Assembly: GCF_030758295.1 (NCBI RefSeq)
Contig: NZ_CP132335.1
Coordinates: forward strand, 2,518,412-2,582,411
DNA: 64,000 nucleotides
Direction: 5' to 3'
From: Pararhizobium sp. IMCC21322
GTDB lineage: Bacteria; Pseudomonadota; Alphaproteobacteria; Rhizobiales; GCA-2746425
The notes below the pieces were generated by a model. It was not told the DNA's origin and did no database searches. It saw nothing but the letters and a program-made list of their open reading frames with translations. The position numbers were made by a program, and so were the translations under genes. This document shows, in pieces, positions 39,878 through 48,701 of this stretch; positions within the stretch are counted from its first letter, which is position 1; each line of letters begins with the position of its first letter.

Positions 39878-40459
39878 TCAGAACAACCGCTCGCGAACAT
39901 AAATCGTATCGCCTGGCATCACCGCATCACGCAGGCCAAGGCGCAGTGTCACAGGCTCCGGATTTGACGCCCCGCCACGACGGTCAACAGCAAAAATGTT
40001 GTTGTCCGCTCTTTGGCTGAACCCACCAGCAAGCGCAATTGCGCGCTCCATGGTCATGCCCGGTGCAAAAGCATAAGCCCCGGACCGGGCCACTTCGCCA
40101 TGAATGTAAAAAGGACGGGACTCCGTCAACTCCACACTCACATCGGGGTCGCGTAAAAAGCCTGCGGCAAGCTTGGCACGCACCGTGCGTGCAAGGCTCA
40201 GCGTGGTACTGCCCCGTGCTTGAACCTGACCGATTAGTGGCATCATGATATCGCCAACCGAACTGACCTCGTAAGTTCCCGTCAGAGAGTCCTGTTCAAA
40301 TACTACGACCCGTACTTTATCGCCGGTGTCCAACTGATATGCATTCAGAGTTGGCGTTGCCAAAATTGGCTCATTTCTGGGTAATTCGCGGGCGCAACCT
40401 GCGACCGCAAACACCAGCAACGCAATACTCAATACCTTAGAAAATCCGATGCTGCGCAT
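39878..40459 (-). CDS. Polysaccharide export lipoprotein (Wza/ExoF-like)
   Basis: The 193-residue product has a signal with lipobox VFAVAGC, so it is an outer-membrane lipoprotein. It then has a Poly_export domain (AYQLDTGDKVRVVVFEQD, GTYEVSSVGDIMMPLIG, TLSLARTVRAKL) and a SLBB segment (FYIHGEVARSGAYAFAPGMT). It is shorter than Wza, with one SLBB repeat and no C-terminal barrel helix. It probably forms the export channel with the co-polymerase gene at 40538, transcribed divergently. The 78-base gap between them is AT-rich and must hold both promoters. Confidence 0.9.
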   Translation of the reverse strand: MRSIGFSKVLSIALLVFAVAGCARELPRNEPILATPTLNAYQLDTGDKVRVVVFEQDSLTGTYEVSSVGDIMMPLIGQVQARGSTTLSLARTVRAKLAAGFLRDPDVSVELTESRPFYIHGEVARSGAYAFAPGMTMERAIALAGGFSQRADNNIFAVDRRGGASNPEPVTLRLGLRDAVMPGDTIYVRERLF

Positions 40460-40537
40460 GTCTCTTCATTCATAATAATGCTGTGAAAAATATTAATTGA
40501 TCATTGCAGAATACGGTTAACTAAAGCTGAAGGGGGC

Positions 40538-42133
40538 ATGCTTCGGGAAAAATCCTTTATTAACTTAGCTGTTACTTCCATCTGCGATGATGTGTCCTCC
40601 CTTCATAGTGTGTTCAGTAGTGTTGTCATGGGTCAGAAATCAAATCGGTCGGTTGCAGATGAGCCGGTTTTGGATATCTACGTTCTCCTGCGTGCCATTT
40701 TATGGGCCTGCCTCTGGGCGGTGCCATTTGCGCTGTTGGTTGCAGCTGGCACGTTTTACTACGTGTCCAAACAGGACCCGGTCTACCGAGCCACTGCCTC
40801 CGTACTGATCGAAATTCCGGAAATCTCAGGCATTCAGGCCGTTGCCGACAGTGCAGGTCCTGATGCATCCCTGCGATTGAGCGCTGAGGCGATAAATTCC
40901 AAAGTACAATTGATCCGATCGCGCGATCTTGCGCGCGCAGTCATAAATCGAATGGGTTTGGCGGATGTTCCCGAATTTTTACCGGATTCCAGTGATGATG
41001 GCGGTTGGCTGTCTTTTCTGGAAACCGCTCGTTCTCAGCCAAAGCGCATTGATGATTTGGTTCTGAATGAGTTCAACGAACGCTTGACAGTTTATCCGAT
41101 TGAAGTGTCTCGCGTGATATTTGTAGAATTTGAGAGCGAGGATCCCGTCCTTGCTGCCGCCGTTGCAAATGGCGTGATAGAAGAATTTCTTCGCAACGAA
41201 CGGGCGGCCAAACAAGTGGCCACAAGCGACGCGCGGCTTTGGTTGGAAAATGAGATTTCCAGTTTGCGCAACAAGGTAGTGGCCGCTGAAACCAGCGCCG
41301 AGCAATTCCGCAGTCGTGCAGGGTTGTTTGCAACGGCAACTGATACAACACTGCCACAACAGCAACTGGCCGCTCTGTCCCAAAACCTCGCCGATGCCCG
41401 CGCTCGGGAAAGCCAGGCGCAGAGCGCCCTTAAAGGACTTGAGCGGGTTGTGGAGCAAGCCAATGGCAATGTGGAACGCTTGTTGACTTCGCCCACAATT
41501 GCCAATCAGCCATTTATTCAAACTTTGCGCCAGTCACGGGCCATACTTGAAGCCCAGATAGCTGACCAGTCAGCCAATCTTCTGCCCCGCCATCCACGGC
41601 TGCGGGCCCTGATTGATCAGCGTTCAGATATGGACAGACAGATCGCTCGCGAAGCAAGGTCTGTCTTGACCGGCTTGCAGCAGGAAGCGGACAGGGCGCG
41701 GCAGGAGGTAACCGAATTCAGTCAGGCGTTGACAGCACAGAAGCTGGAAACCGGAAGCGCTCAGCAAAGTGAAGTTGAATTGCGGGCACTTGAACGTGAG
41801 GCGCGTGCAGAGCGGGAATTGCTGGAAATTTTGTTGACCCAATACCGCACATTGCTGGCACGGGAAGGATCCGGCGGACAGCCGGCGGAAGCCCGTATGA
41901 TTGAGACCGCGTCCCCGCCTCTGGAGCCAATTGGCCCAAGGGCGCTGTTGCTGGTTGCAGCTGCTGCGATCGTATCACTGCTGCTGTGCCTCGGGATTAT
42001 TGTTCTGCGTGAATTGCTGTCTGGCCGGGCACTGGGTATGCCGCAAGGCAACCCTGATATTTCCAGCAGTCAGAATAAACCACAACGAAGGTTCGAGGAC
42101 CGAAGACCTGACGCGCGCAAAATGGCCGCCTGA
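40538..42133 (+). CDS. Chain-length/co-polymerase protein (GumC/Wzz type) without kinase domain
   Basis: The 531-residue product has a first membrane helix (IYVLLRAILWACLWAVPFAL), a Wzz domain (YRATASVLIEIPEISGIQA), a long coiled coil from about residue 215 to 455, and a second membrane helix near the C-terminus (ALLLVAAAAIVSLLLC). There is no Walker A or tyrosine-rich tail, so the tyrosine kinase half of Wzc is absent. A separate kinase may exist elsewhere. Start options are ATG 40538, with GAAGG nearby, and ATG 40628 (MGQKSNRS); the second would start closer to the membrane helix. The deacetylase follows 8 bases later. Confidence 0.88.
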   Translation: MLREKSFINLAVTSICDDVSSLHSVFSSVVMGQKSNRSVADEPVLDIYVLLRAILWACLWAVPFALLVAAGTFYYVSKQDPVYRATASVLIEIPEISGIQAVADSAGPDASLRLSAEAINSKVQLIRSRDLARAVINRMGLADVPEFLPDSSDDGGWLSFLETARSQPKRIDDLVLNEFNERLTVYPIEVSRVIFVEFESEDPVLAAAVANGVIEEFLRNERAAKQVATSDARLWLENEISSLRNKVVAAETSAEQFRSRAGLFATATDTTLPQQQLAALSQNLADARARESQAQSALKGLERVVEQANGNVERLLTSPTIANQPFIQTLRQSRAILEAQIADQSANLLPRHPRLRALIDQRSDMDRQIAREARSVLTGLQQEADRARQEVTEFSQALTAQKLETGSAQQSEVELRALEREARAERELLEILLTQYRTLLAREGSGGQPAEARMIETASPPLEPIGPRALLLVAAAAIVSLLLCLGIIVLRELLSGRALGMPQGNPDISSSQNKPQRRFEDRRPDARKMAA

Positions 42134-42141
42134 TTACGGCC

Positions 42142-43173
42142 ATGTTGAAAAAACGGCTCATCAAATCTGCCTTGGTGACCTTTGCCGCGTCTGGACTGGC
42201 GCGCCTGGTTGAGCCGCTGACCGGTGGTCGTGGCGCAATCTTGATGTTGCATAGGGTCCGGCCGCGCGGCCCAAGAGCCTTTCAACCAAATGACCATCTT
42301 GAAATTACGCCAGAGTTTTTGGACGAAGCGCTCTATGGGTTGCGCCGCTTGGGCGTGGACCTCATTTCCATGGACAAGGTACCAGAGCGGCTTGCGGCAC
42401 AAAAGTCTTCGCGCTTTGTGGCTGTCACACTGGATGACGCATCCCTGGATAATCTGACATACGCTCTGGACGTGTTTGAAAACAACAGATGTCCGTTCAC
42501 TGTCTTTGCAACGTCCGGGTTTCTCGACCGCTCTGCGCTGCCCTGGTGGCTGGTGCTGGAAGAGATTATTGCAAGGCATGCGGTTGTTGATGCTCGCTCC
42601 ATCGAAGGAAGCGAAGCGGAAATTGTCGGGTCCCTGCAGCAGAAAAATGACGCTTTCAGGCTTCTTTCAGCGCAGTTTCAGTCGGGTCCTGAACAAGAAA
42701 AACAACAGAAAATTCGAGACCTGGCCGCCGATAATAAATTATCGACTGACGCGTTGATGAATGAAAATTTCATGAACTGGGATCAGTTAGATGAACTAGC
42801 TGACAGTCCGCTGGCTACCATTGGTGCGCATACGGTCAGCCATCCCATGTTGGCGCGGCTGTCTTCGCGACAGGTGTCCGCAGAAATTCTTACGGGCGCA
42901 GAACGCCTGGAAGACGAGTTGGGCGCATATCCAAAGCATTTCGCCTATCCCTATGGAACCAATGCCGCCGCTGATGCAGACACTTTCTGCCAAGCTCGGT
43001 CGCTGGGATTTACCACAGCTGTCACTACGCGTGGCGGTATGCTGAAAGGCGGAGGGCGAGACAATCTGGTTGCTCTGCCAAGATTGTCGGTTAACGGACA
43101 TTTTCAGGATTTTCGAGCGCTGCGCGCCCTTTTCAGTGGCGCGCCGTTTTTTGCGAGACCGGCAAAAGCCTAG
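42142..43173 (+). CDS. Polysaccharide deacetylase family protein
   Basis: The 343-residue product resembles family 4 carbohydrate esterases that deacetylate polysaccharides. The first catalytic motif appears as AVTLDDASLDN, where TFDDG is usual, so the Gly after the Asp pair is Ala. Motif 2 is intact as IGAHTVSHPMLARLS, with both metal His residues, and motif 3 as HFAYPYGTN. The Asp pair that acts as base and metal ligand is kept, so activity is plausible. There is no signal peptide; the start looks basic and hydrophobic (LKKRLIKSALVTFAAS). Its place after the co-polymerase gene suggests modification of the exported polymer. Confidence 0.85.
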   Translation: MLKKRLIKSALVTFAASGLARLVEPLTGGRGAILMLHRVRPRGPRAFQPNDHLEITPEFLDEALYGLRRLGVDLISMDKVPERLAAQKSSRFVAVTLDDASLDNLTYALDVFENNRCPFTVFATSGFLDRSALPWWLVLEEIIARHAVVDARSIEGSEAEIVGSLQQKNDAFRLLSAQFQSGPEQEKQQKIRDLAADNKLSTDALMNENFMNWDQLDELADSPLATIGAHTVSHPMLARLSSRQVSAEILTGAERLEDELGAYPKHFAYPYGTNAAADADTFCQARSLGFTTAVTTRGGMLKGGGRDNLVALPRLSVNGHFQDFRALRALFSGAPFFARPAKA

Positions 43174-43180
43174 AGCGGCT

Positions 43181-43396
43181 TTAACCGGACTGAGCTTCCG
43201 GGCGCTGCATCCACCACACAATCACGGCTGCAGGAACGACCCAGATAAGGCCGAAGAATACATAAAATCCAAGATGCCCCCAGCCGCCGATATTTGGCAG
43301 AGTTGCCGACGCAAGTTTCATCACCAGCAGGCAATACACAATCACATAAGTGACCAACACAAAAGTTCCGAGCAGTTTTCGCAGGCGCTTTGGCAA
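43181..43396 (-). CDS. DUF2842 small membrane protein
   Basis: The product from the TTG at 43396 is 71 residues (MPKRLRKLLGTFVLVTYV) with two membrane helices, ending in WWMQRPEAQSG; the second helix includes FGLIWVVPAAVIVWW. This matches the alphaproteobacterial family DUF2842, which often lies beside ctaA. The open frame extends to a TTG at 43456, but the extra residues are not family-like. Function unknown. It converges with the deacetylase and diverges from ctaA. Confidence 0.75.
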   Translation of the reverse strand: MPKRLRKLLGTFVLVTYVIVYCLLVMKLASATLPNIGGWGHLGFYVFFGLIWVVPAAVIVWWMQRPEAQSG

Positions 43397-43555
43397 AGGC
43401 TTTGATCCGTGGGTAAAGAGGTCATCTTTGCAGTTAACTAGCGCGCCGGGCGTCAATCCGCCACCCCCGGGAAACGAATTTCAGGGGTTGGTCACCCTTG
43501 TCATGGCCCATGCCCCGCGATACTTACCCATCATATCCACAACAGGCGATTGCAA

Positions 43556-44623
43556 ATGACGTCATCTGCATTGAACGCATCTTTCGAGCGGTCAGAGACA
43601 CATGATCTGACGGCCATCAGGCTATGGCTTTATCTTATCTGTTTTCTGGTCTTCATCATGGTGATCATTGGCGGTGTGACTCGGCTGACCGATTCCGGAT
43701 TGTCGATCACAGAGTGGAAACCATTGCTGGGTGCAATCCCTCCGCTGAGCGAGGCACATTGGCTTCAGGAGTTTGAGAAATATCGTCAAATTCCTGAGTA
43801 TCAATTGCAGAATAAAGGAATGTCTCTGGCCGAGTTCCAGTTCATTTACTGGTGGGAATGGGGGCATCGCTTCTTTGGTCGTTTCATTGGCGTCGTTTAT
43901 CTTGTGCCCTTCATCTGGTTTGCAGCGCGGCGCGCAATCCCCAAAGCGCTTTACCCAAAATTGCTGGCCCTGTTCATCCTGGGCGGACTACAGGGCTTTG
44001 TCGGCTGGTGGATGGTCTATTCCGGTCTTTCTGTGCGGGTAGATGTAAGCCAATACCGTCTGGCTACCCATTTGACACTGGCCTTCTTCATATTTGCAGC
44101 AACCTTATGGGTCGCGCGTGGCCTGAAAAGTCCAGCAGCGAGTGAGCGCTATCAAAGCGTTTCCAAGGGGGCATTCATCACATCGCGGCTTTTGATGGCG
44201 CTGCTGTTTCTACAACTCTTTGCCGGTGGTCTTGTTGCCGGCCTTGACGCAGGCCTCACCTACAATACCTGGCCTTTAATGGATGGTGATTTCATCCCTG
44301 CAGGTCTTTTGAGCGATGCGCCGGGAGGGTTGATAAACCTGTTTGAGAACATTACCACCGTGCAGTTCAATCACCGGATGCTTGCATATGTGATATTGGC
44401 TCTGGCGGTTTTTCATGTGATCCAGATCGCGCGCCGCGAAAAAGGTATTGCCGCCGCGACTGCAACAATCGTGCTGATTGCCCTTGTTCTGCAGGCCCTG
44501 ATTGGAATTACGACGCTGCTCCTGGTCGTGCCGCTTTGGGCCGGCGTATTGCATCAGGGATTTGCAGTCATTGTGCTGGCGGTCACTGTTCTGCATTGCC
44601 AGAACATGCGCAACGCACATTAG
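43556..44623 (+). CDS. ctaA: Haem A synthase (COX15/CtaA)
   Basis: The enzyme oxidises haem O to haem A for cytochrome c oxidase. The 355-residue product has eight membrane helices. Early family motif GGVTRLTDSGLSITEWKP is clear, with the glutamate in ITEW. The haem-binding histidines lie in EWGHRFFGRFIG, LATHLTLAF, QFNHRMLAY and LHQGFAVIVL. ATG 43556 is the preferred start. Type 2 (alphaproteobacterial/mitochondrial) form, about 350 residues. Confidence 0.95.
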   Translation: MTSSALNASFERSETHDLTAIRLWLYLICFLVFIMVIIGGVTRLTDSGLSITEWKPLLGAIPPLSEAHWLQEFEKYRQIPEYQLQNKGMSLAEFQFIYWWEWGHRFFGRFIGVVYLVPFIWFAARRAIPKALYPKLLALFILGGLQGFVGWWMVYSGLSVRVDVSQYRLATHLTLAFFIFAATLWVARGLKSPAASERYQSVSKGAFITSRLLMALLFLQLFAGGLVAGLDAGLTYNTWPLMDGDFIPAGLLSDAPGGLINLFENITTVQFNHRMLAYVILALAVFHVIQIARREKGIAAATATIVLIALVLQALIGITTLLLVVPLWAGVLHQGFAVIVLAVTVLHCQNMRNAH

Positions 44624-44637
44624 AGCTGTGCAAACCT

Positions 44638-44661
44638 CTTTTGAGGGATTCATCTCAAAAG
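44638..44661. promoter_or_regulatory. Perfect inverted repeat upstream of iolC
   Basis: CTTTTGAG (44638-44645) and CTCAAAAG (44654-44661) are perfect inverted 8-base arms around an 8-base centre. There is no T-run after it, so it is more like an operator than a terminator. A direct repeat TGTGCAAAC occurs on each side (44627-44635 and 44699-44707). It lies in the 100-base gap between ctaA and iolC. Confidence 0.45.
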
Positions 44662-44723
44662 CGATATTGGGCTTCAATGGCTTATTGCTTTAGCACTTTG
44701 TGCAAACAAGTGGGAGGTGGGAT

Positions 44724-46631
44724 ATGCTGGACGTCATCACAATTGGGCGCTCTTCGGTGGATTTATACGGGGCGCAAGTCGGCGGACGTCTTGAGGATAT
44801 GCGATCCTTCAACAAATATGTTGGTGGCTCTCCGACCAATATGGCTGTCGGTACTGCAAGGCTGGGTCTCAAATCTGCGCTGATCACCCGCGTTGGCGAT
44901 GAGCATATGGGCCGCTTCATTCGCGAAACACTGATGAGTGAGGGTGTTGAGACCAGTGGCATTGTCACCGATCCGGAGCGTCTGACGGCCCTCGTGCTGC
45001 TGGGCATTCGCGATCAGGAACAGTTTCCGCTGATTTTCTATCGCGAAAATTGCGCGGATATGGCTCTTAGTGAAGATGATATTGATCCCGACTTCATCGG
45101 GCAGGCGCGCTGCGTCACAGTGACGGGAACTCACCTTTCCAATTCGTCTACCGAAGCCGCTGTCCTGAAGGCGCTCCGCATCGCCCGGGAAAAGGGTCTG
45201 AAAACTGCATTGGATATTGATTATCGTCCCAACCTTTGGGGCGTGGCCGGTCATGGGGATGGCGAAAGTCGCTTTGTTGCCTCCGATAAGGTGACGCAGA
45301 AGCTGATGTCCACCTTGCATTTGTTTGATGTAATTGTGGGCACAGAAGAAGAATTTCACATAGCTGGCGGCACCACAGATACGCTGGCCGCGTTGAGGGC
45401 CGTTCGTCAGAACAGTGACGCGACGTTGATCTGCAAGCGCGGCCCTATGGGTGCCGTCGCATTTGATGGTGACATTGCCGACAGTCTTGATGACGGTCTG
45501 TCCGGCCCGGGCTTCCCGATCGAGGTTTTCAACGTTCTGGGCGCAGGGGATGGCTTCATGTCCGGGCTGCTGAAGGGCTGGCTTACTGACGAAGACTGGT
45601 CGACCACGTTGAAATACGCCAATGCTTGTGGCGCTTTCGCTGTGTCCCGTCACGGTTGCGCACCGGCTTATCCCAGTTGGGACGAGTTGCAGTTTTTCTT
45701 CTCCAGAGGTGTGAAAAACCCGGCTTTGCGCCATGACGAGGCGTTGGAGCAAATTCACTGGTCCACCAATCGTGTGGGAGACTGGCCGGAACTGCGCGTT
45801 TTTGCATTCGATCACAGATCACAATTGGAAGACATTGCAAAAGAGGCCGGGGCCGATGAAGCCAGGATAGGCCCATTCAAGGAACTCTGCCTGAGGGCTG
45901 CGCACAAGGTTTCCGAGGGGCGCCACGGCTACGGCGTACTCTGCGATAACCGTCTTGGACGGGATGCGCTTTATGCCGCGACCGGATCCGGCTTGTGGCT
46001 TGGCCGGCCTGTGGAATTGCCGGGATCACGCCCGCTCCAGCTTGAAGCTGAAATGGGACTGGATTTTGGGTCCGCTTTGACCGAATGGCCGCGGGAGCAG
46101 GTGGTCAAGGTCCTGAGTTTTTATCATCCCGATGATGATGCGGTGATGAAGGCGGACCAGGAGGCAACCATTTTGCGGCTGGCAGAGGCTGCACGAAACA
46201 ACAATCTCGAGTTTCTGCTGGAAGTTATCCCGTCGAAAGTTGGGCCCGTATCTGACGAAACGACTGCGCAGATCATCCGGCGTTTCTATCAGCTTGGGGT
46301 TTACCCTGACTGGTGGAAACTGGAACCGATGCGCAGCACCGCAGCCTGGACCGCCACATGCGCAGCAATTAGTGAACATGACCCACACATTCGAGGCATT
46401 GTCGTCCTGGGGCTCGATGCGCCTGAATCCGAATTGTCCGAGAGTTTTTCCATTGCAGCATCCTATCCGTTGGTAAAAGGCTTTGCGGTCGGGCGTACCA
46501 TTTTTGCAGAGGTCGCCCGCCAATGGTTCAACTCGGCACTGTCAGATGAAGAGGCCGTGGCAGAAATGGCAAATCGCTACAGCCGCCTGTGTCAATTATG
46601 GGACGATGCGCGCCGAAAATCGGAAAATTGA
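44724..46631 (+). CDS. iolC: 5-dehydro-2-deoxygluconokinase fused to DUF2090 domain
   Basis: IolC phosphorylates 2-deoxy-5-keto-gluconate in myo-inositol breakdown. The 635-residue product is the known fusion. The first ~320 residues are a PfkB-family sugar kinase (MLDVITIGRSSVDLYGAQVG, GGSPTNMAVGTARLG, and the catalytic FNVLGAGDGFMSG). A DUF2090 aldolase-like domain makes up the remainder, beginning near LRVFAFDHRSQLEDIAKEAG. The start ATG 44724 follows GGGAGGTGGG. The other inositol genes iolD and iolE are not in the window, so this is a partial set. Confidence 0.95.
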   Translation: MLDVITIGRSSVDLYGAQVGGRLEDMRSFNKYVGGSPTNMAVGTARLGLKSALITRVGDEHMGRFIRETLMSEGVETSGIVTDPERLTALVLLGIRDQEQFPLIFYRENCADMALSEDDIDPDFIGQARCVTVTGTHLSNSSTEAAVLKALRIAREKGLKTALDIDYRPNLWGVAGHGDGESRFVASDKVTQKLMSTLHLFDVIVGTEEEFHIAGGTTDTLAALRAVRQNSDATLICKRGPMGAVAFDGDIADSLDDGLSGPGFPIEVFNVLGAGDGFMSGLLKGWLTDEDWSTTLKYANACGAFAVSRHGCAPAYPSWDELQFFFSRGVKNPALRHDEALEQIHWSTNRVGDWPELRVFAFDHRSQLEDIAKEAGADEARIGPFKELCLRAAHKVSEGRHGYGVLCDNRLGRDALYAATGSGLWLGRPVELPGSRPLQLEAEMGLDFGSALTEWPREQVVKVLSFYHPDDDAVMKADQEATILRLAEAARNNNLEFLLEVIPSKVGPVSDETTAQIIRRFYQLGVYPDWWKLEPMRSTAAWTATCAAISEHDPHIRGIVVLGLDAPESELSESFSIAASYPLVKGFAVGRTIFAEVARQWFNSALSDEEAVAEMANRYSRLCQLWDDARRKSEN

Positions 46632-46727
46632 CAGATAAGCCATTTTTGAAAACCTAGAATCGATACGCATCGACGCGATCTGGAAGGCGTTGTATGAATG
46701 TTAGCAGGACGTGGAGGAAATAACTGA

Positions 46728-47534
46728 ATGGCTGAATTGCAGATCAAACCCAACGGCACAAGCGGCAAGGTGCATGATATCTCGCCTGAAAGTGCGGGCT
46801 GGGGCTATGTCGGTTTTGGGCTTTACAAGCTCGAACCAGGCGACAGCATTTCTGAACACACCGGTGACACAGAAGTCATCCTCGTTCTGGTCGAAGGCAA
46901 AGCCAAAATTTCCGGGGCTGGGCAGGATTTTGGCGAAATGGGCGAGCGGATGAGCGTGTTTGAGCGCACCAAACCACATTGCGTTTATATTCCGAATGGT
47001 AAGGATTGGAGCGCGACCGCCACCACGCGGTGCGAACTGGCGGTCTGCAGCGCGCCCGGAAAAGGAAACTATCCTGCACAACGGCTGGATGGCATCGGAT
47101 TTGAAGAACGCGGCAAGGGGGCTAACACACGCTTCATTCACCCCATTGCTATGGAAGATCGGGACGTGGCAGACAGCCTGTTGGTCACCGAAGTGTTCAC
47201 CCCCCAGGGGAATTGGTCCTCATATCCGCCACATCGGCATGATGAAGATAATTACCCTGACATGACCTATCTGGAAGAAACCTATTATCACCGGCTGAAC
47301 CCGGGGCAGGGCTATGGCATCCAGCGCGTGTTCACAGAAGACGGCACGCTGGATGAAACCATGGCGGTTTATGATGGCGATGTGGTTCTAGTGCCCAAGG
47401 GCCATCACCCCTGCGGCAGTCCTTACGGCTATGAGATGTATTATCTGAATGTCATGGCCGGGCCGATGAGGAAGTGGCGTTTCAAAAATCACCCGGATCA
47501 TGACTGGATCGCTCAAAGGGATGCTGGCGGTTAA
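46728..47534 (+). CDS. iolB: 5-deoxy-glucuronate isomerase
   Basis: IolB isomerises 5-deoxyglucuronate in inositol catabolism. The 268-residue double cupin has SVFERTKPHCVYIPNG near residue 80. The metal-binding motif is SSYPPHRHDEDNYP with the later HYRLNPGQGYG-type stretch (YYHRLNPGQGYGIQRVF) and LVPKGHHPC. A strong ribosome site (GTGGAGGAAA) precedes the ATG. It follows iolC by 96 bases. That gap includes ATCGATACGCATCGACGCGAT, which contains a short inverted repeat. Confidence 0.95.
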   Translation: MAELQIKPNGTSGKVHDISPESAGWGYVGFGLYKLEPGDSISEHTGDTEVILVLVEGKAKISGAGQDFGEMGERMSVFERTKPHCVYIPNGKDWSATATTRCELAVCSAPGKGNYPAQRLDGIGFEERGKGANTRFIHPIAMEDRDVADSLLVTEVFTPQGNWSSYPPHRHDEDNYPDMTYLEETYYHRLNPGQGYGIQRVFTEDGTLDETMAVYDGDVVLVPKGHHPCGSPYGYEMYYLNVMAGPMRKWRFKNHPDHDWIAQRDAGG

Positions 47535-47570
47535 GTCGAAATTCTCAAGACACAAATCAGGGAGTAGACA

Positions 47571-48626
47571 ATGGCGACGACAATAAAAGGGCCGGCAATT
47601 TTTCTGGCACAATTTGCAGGGGATGCAGCACCCTTTGACACTTTGCCGAACATCACAAAATGGGCGGCGGATCATGGTTATAAAGGGGTTCAGATACCAA
47701 CCTTTGTAGGTTCTTTGTTTGATTTGGAAAAAGCAGCAGAATCAAAGACCTACTGCGATGAAGTGAAAGGAATCTGTGCAGATTCCGGCGTCGAGATTAC
47801 GGAACTCTCCACGCATCTTCAGGGTCAGCTTGTTGCTGTTCATCCCGCCTATGACAGTCAGTTTGACGCCTTTGCGCCGGCTTCGGTTCACGGCAATCCG
47901 AAAGCGCGGCAGGAATGGGCCGTGGATCAGATGATGAAGGCCGCTGTGGCGTCTCGTAATCTGGGTCTTGATGTATCCGTTTCTTTCCCCGGAGCGCTGG
48001 CTTTTCCTTACCTTTACCCATGGCCACAGCGCCCGGCGGGCTTGATAGAGGAAGCTTTTGCTGAGCTTGCGCGGCGCTGGAAACCGATTCTGGATGCTTA
48101 TGAGGATCAGGGCGTGGATGTTGCCTACGAAATTCATCCCGGTGAGGATGTGTTCGACGGCGTCACATTCGAAATGTTTCTGGAGCAGCTAAAGGGCCAC
48201 AAGCGCTGTATGATCAATTATGATCCTTCACATTTCGTGCTCCAGCAACTCGATTACCTGGCCTTTATAGACATCTATCATGAGAGAATTTCTGCTTTCC
48301 ACGTCAAGGATGCAGAGTTTAATCCCGATGGCCGTCAGGGTGTGTATTCCGGCTATCAGTCCTGGGAAAACCGAGCAGGGCGCTTCCGCTCTCTGGGCGA
48401 TGGGCAGGTCGATTTCGCAGGCATCTTCTCAAAACTGTCGAAATACAATTACGACAGCTGGGCGGTTCTGGAATGGGAATGCTGCCTGAAACACCCTGAG
48501 CAGGGCGCTGCTGAAGGAGCTCCTTTTATCTCCGATCACATCATTGAGGTGACAGAAAAAGCGTTTGACGATTTTGCTGGCGGCGAAACCGATGAAGCGC
48601 AAATCAAATCCATGCTGGGTCTGTGA
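47571..48626 (+). CDS. TIM-barrel sugar isomerase/epimerase (AP endonuclease 2 family)
   Basis: The 351-residue product is an xylose-isomerase-like TIM barrel. Visible metal-site segments include AYEIHPGEDVFD with Glu and His, MINYDPSHFVLQ with Asp and His, and FHVKDAEFNPDGRQG. It ends with an EWECCLKHPEQGA segment giving a last Glu. It lies 36 bases after iolB, so it belongs to the inositol unit. It is longer than and unlike IolE, so I do not call it inosose dehydratase. It could act on a keto-inositol or related sugar. Confidence 0.8.
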   Translation: MATTIKGPAIFLAQFAGDAAPFDTLPNITKWAADHGYKGVQIPTFVGSLFDLEKAAESKTYCDEVKGICADSGVEITELSTHLQGQLVAVHPAYDSQFDAFAPASVHGNPKARQEWAVDQMMKAAVASRNLGLDVSVSFPGALAFPYLYPWPQRPAGLIEEAFAELARRWKPILDAYEDQGVDVAYEIHPGEDVFDGVTFEMFLEQLKGHKRCMINYDPSHFVLQQLDYLAFIDIYHERISAFHVKDAEFNPDGRQGVYSGYQSWENRAGRFRSLGDGQVDFAGIFSKLSKYNYDSWAVLEWECCLKHPEQGAAEGAPFISDHIIEVTEKAFDDFAGGETDEAQIKSMLGL

Positions 48627-48649
48627 TTTAGCAACGATATCAAAAGCTA

Positions 48650-48680
48650 AGCCTGACAGTCTGAATCAGATTGTCAGGCT
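48650..48680. terminator. Bidirectional hairpin between the TIM-barrel gene and DUF6505
   Basis: A 14-base stem pairs AGCCTGACAGTCTG (48650-48663) with CAGATTGTCAGGCT (48667-48680) around the loop AAT, with one G-T pair. On the minus strand the run AGCTTTTG follows. A second smaller hairpin (GCAACG/CGTTGC, 48684-48701) lies between it and the DUF6505 stop. Together they separate two converging units. Confidence 0.7.
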
Positions 48681-48701
48681 GTTGCAACGTGGCAGCGTTG
48701 C

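Noticed and set aside
44763-45815. 350-codon open frame antisense to iolC
   Set aside because: It is a long frame created by codon bias of the real gene on the other strand.
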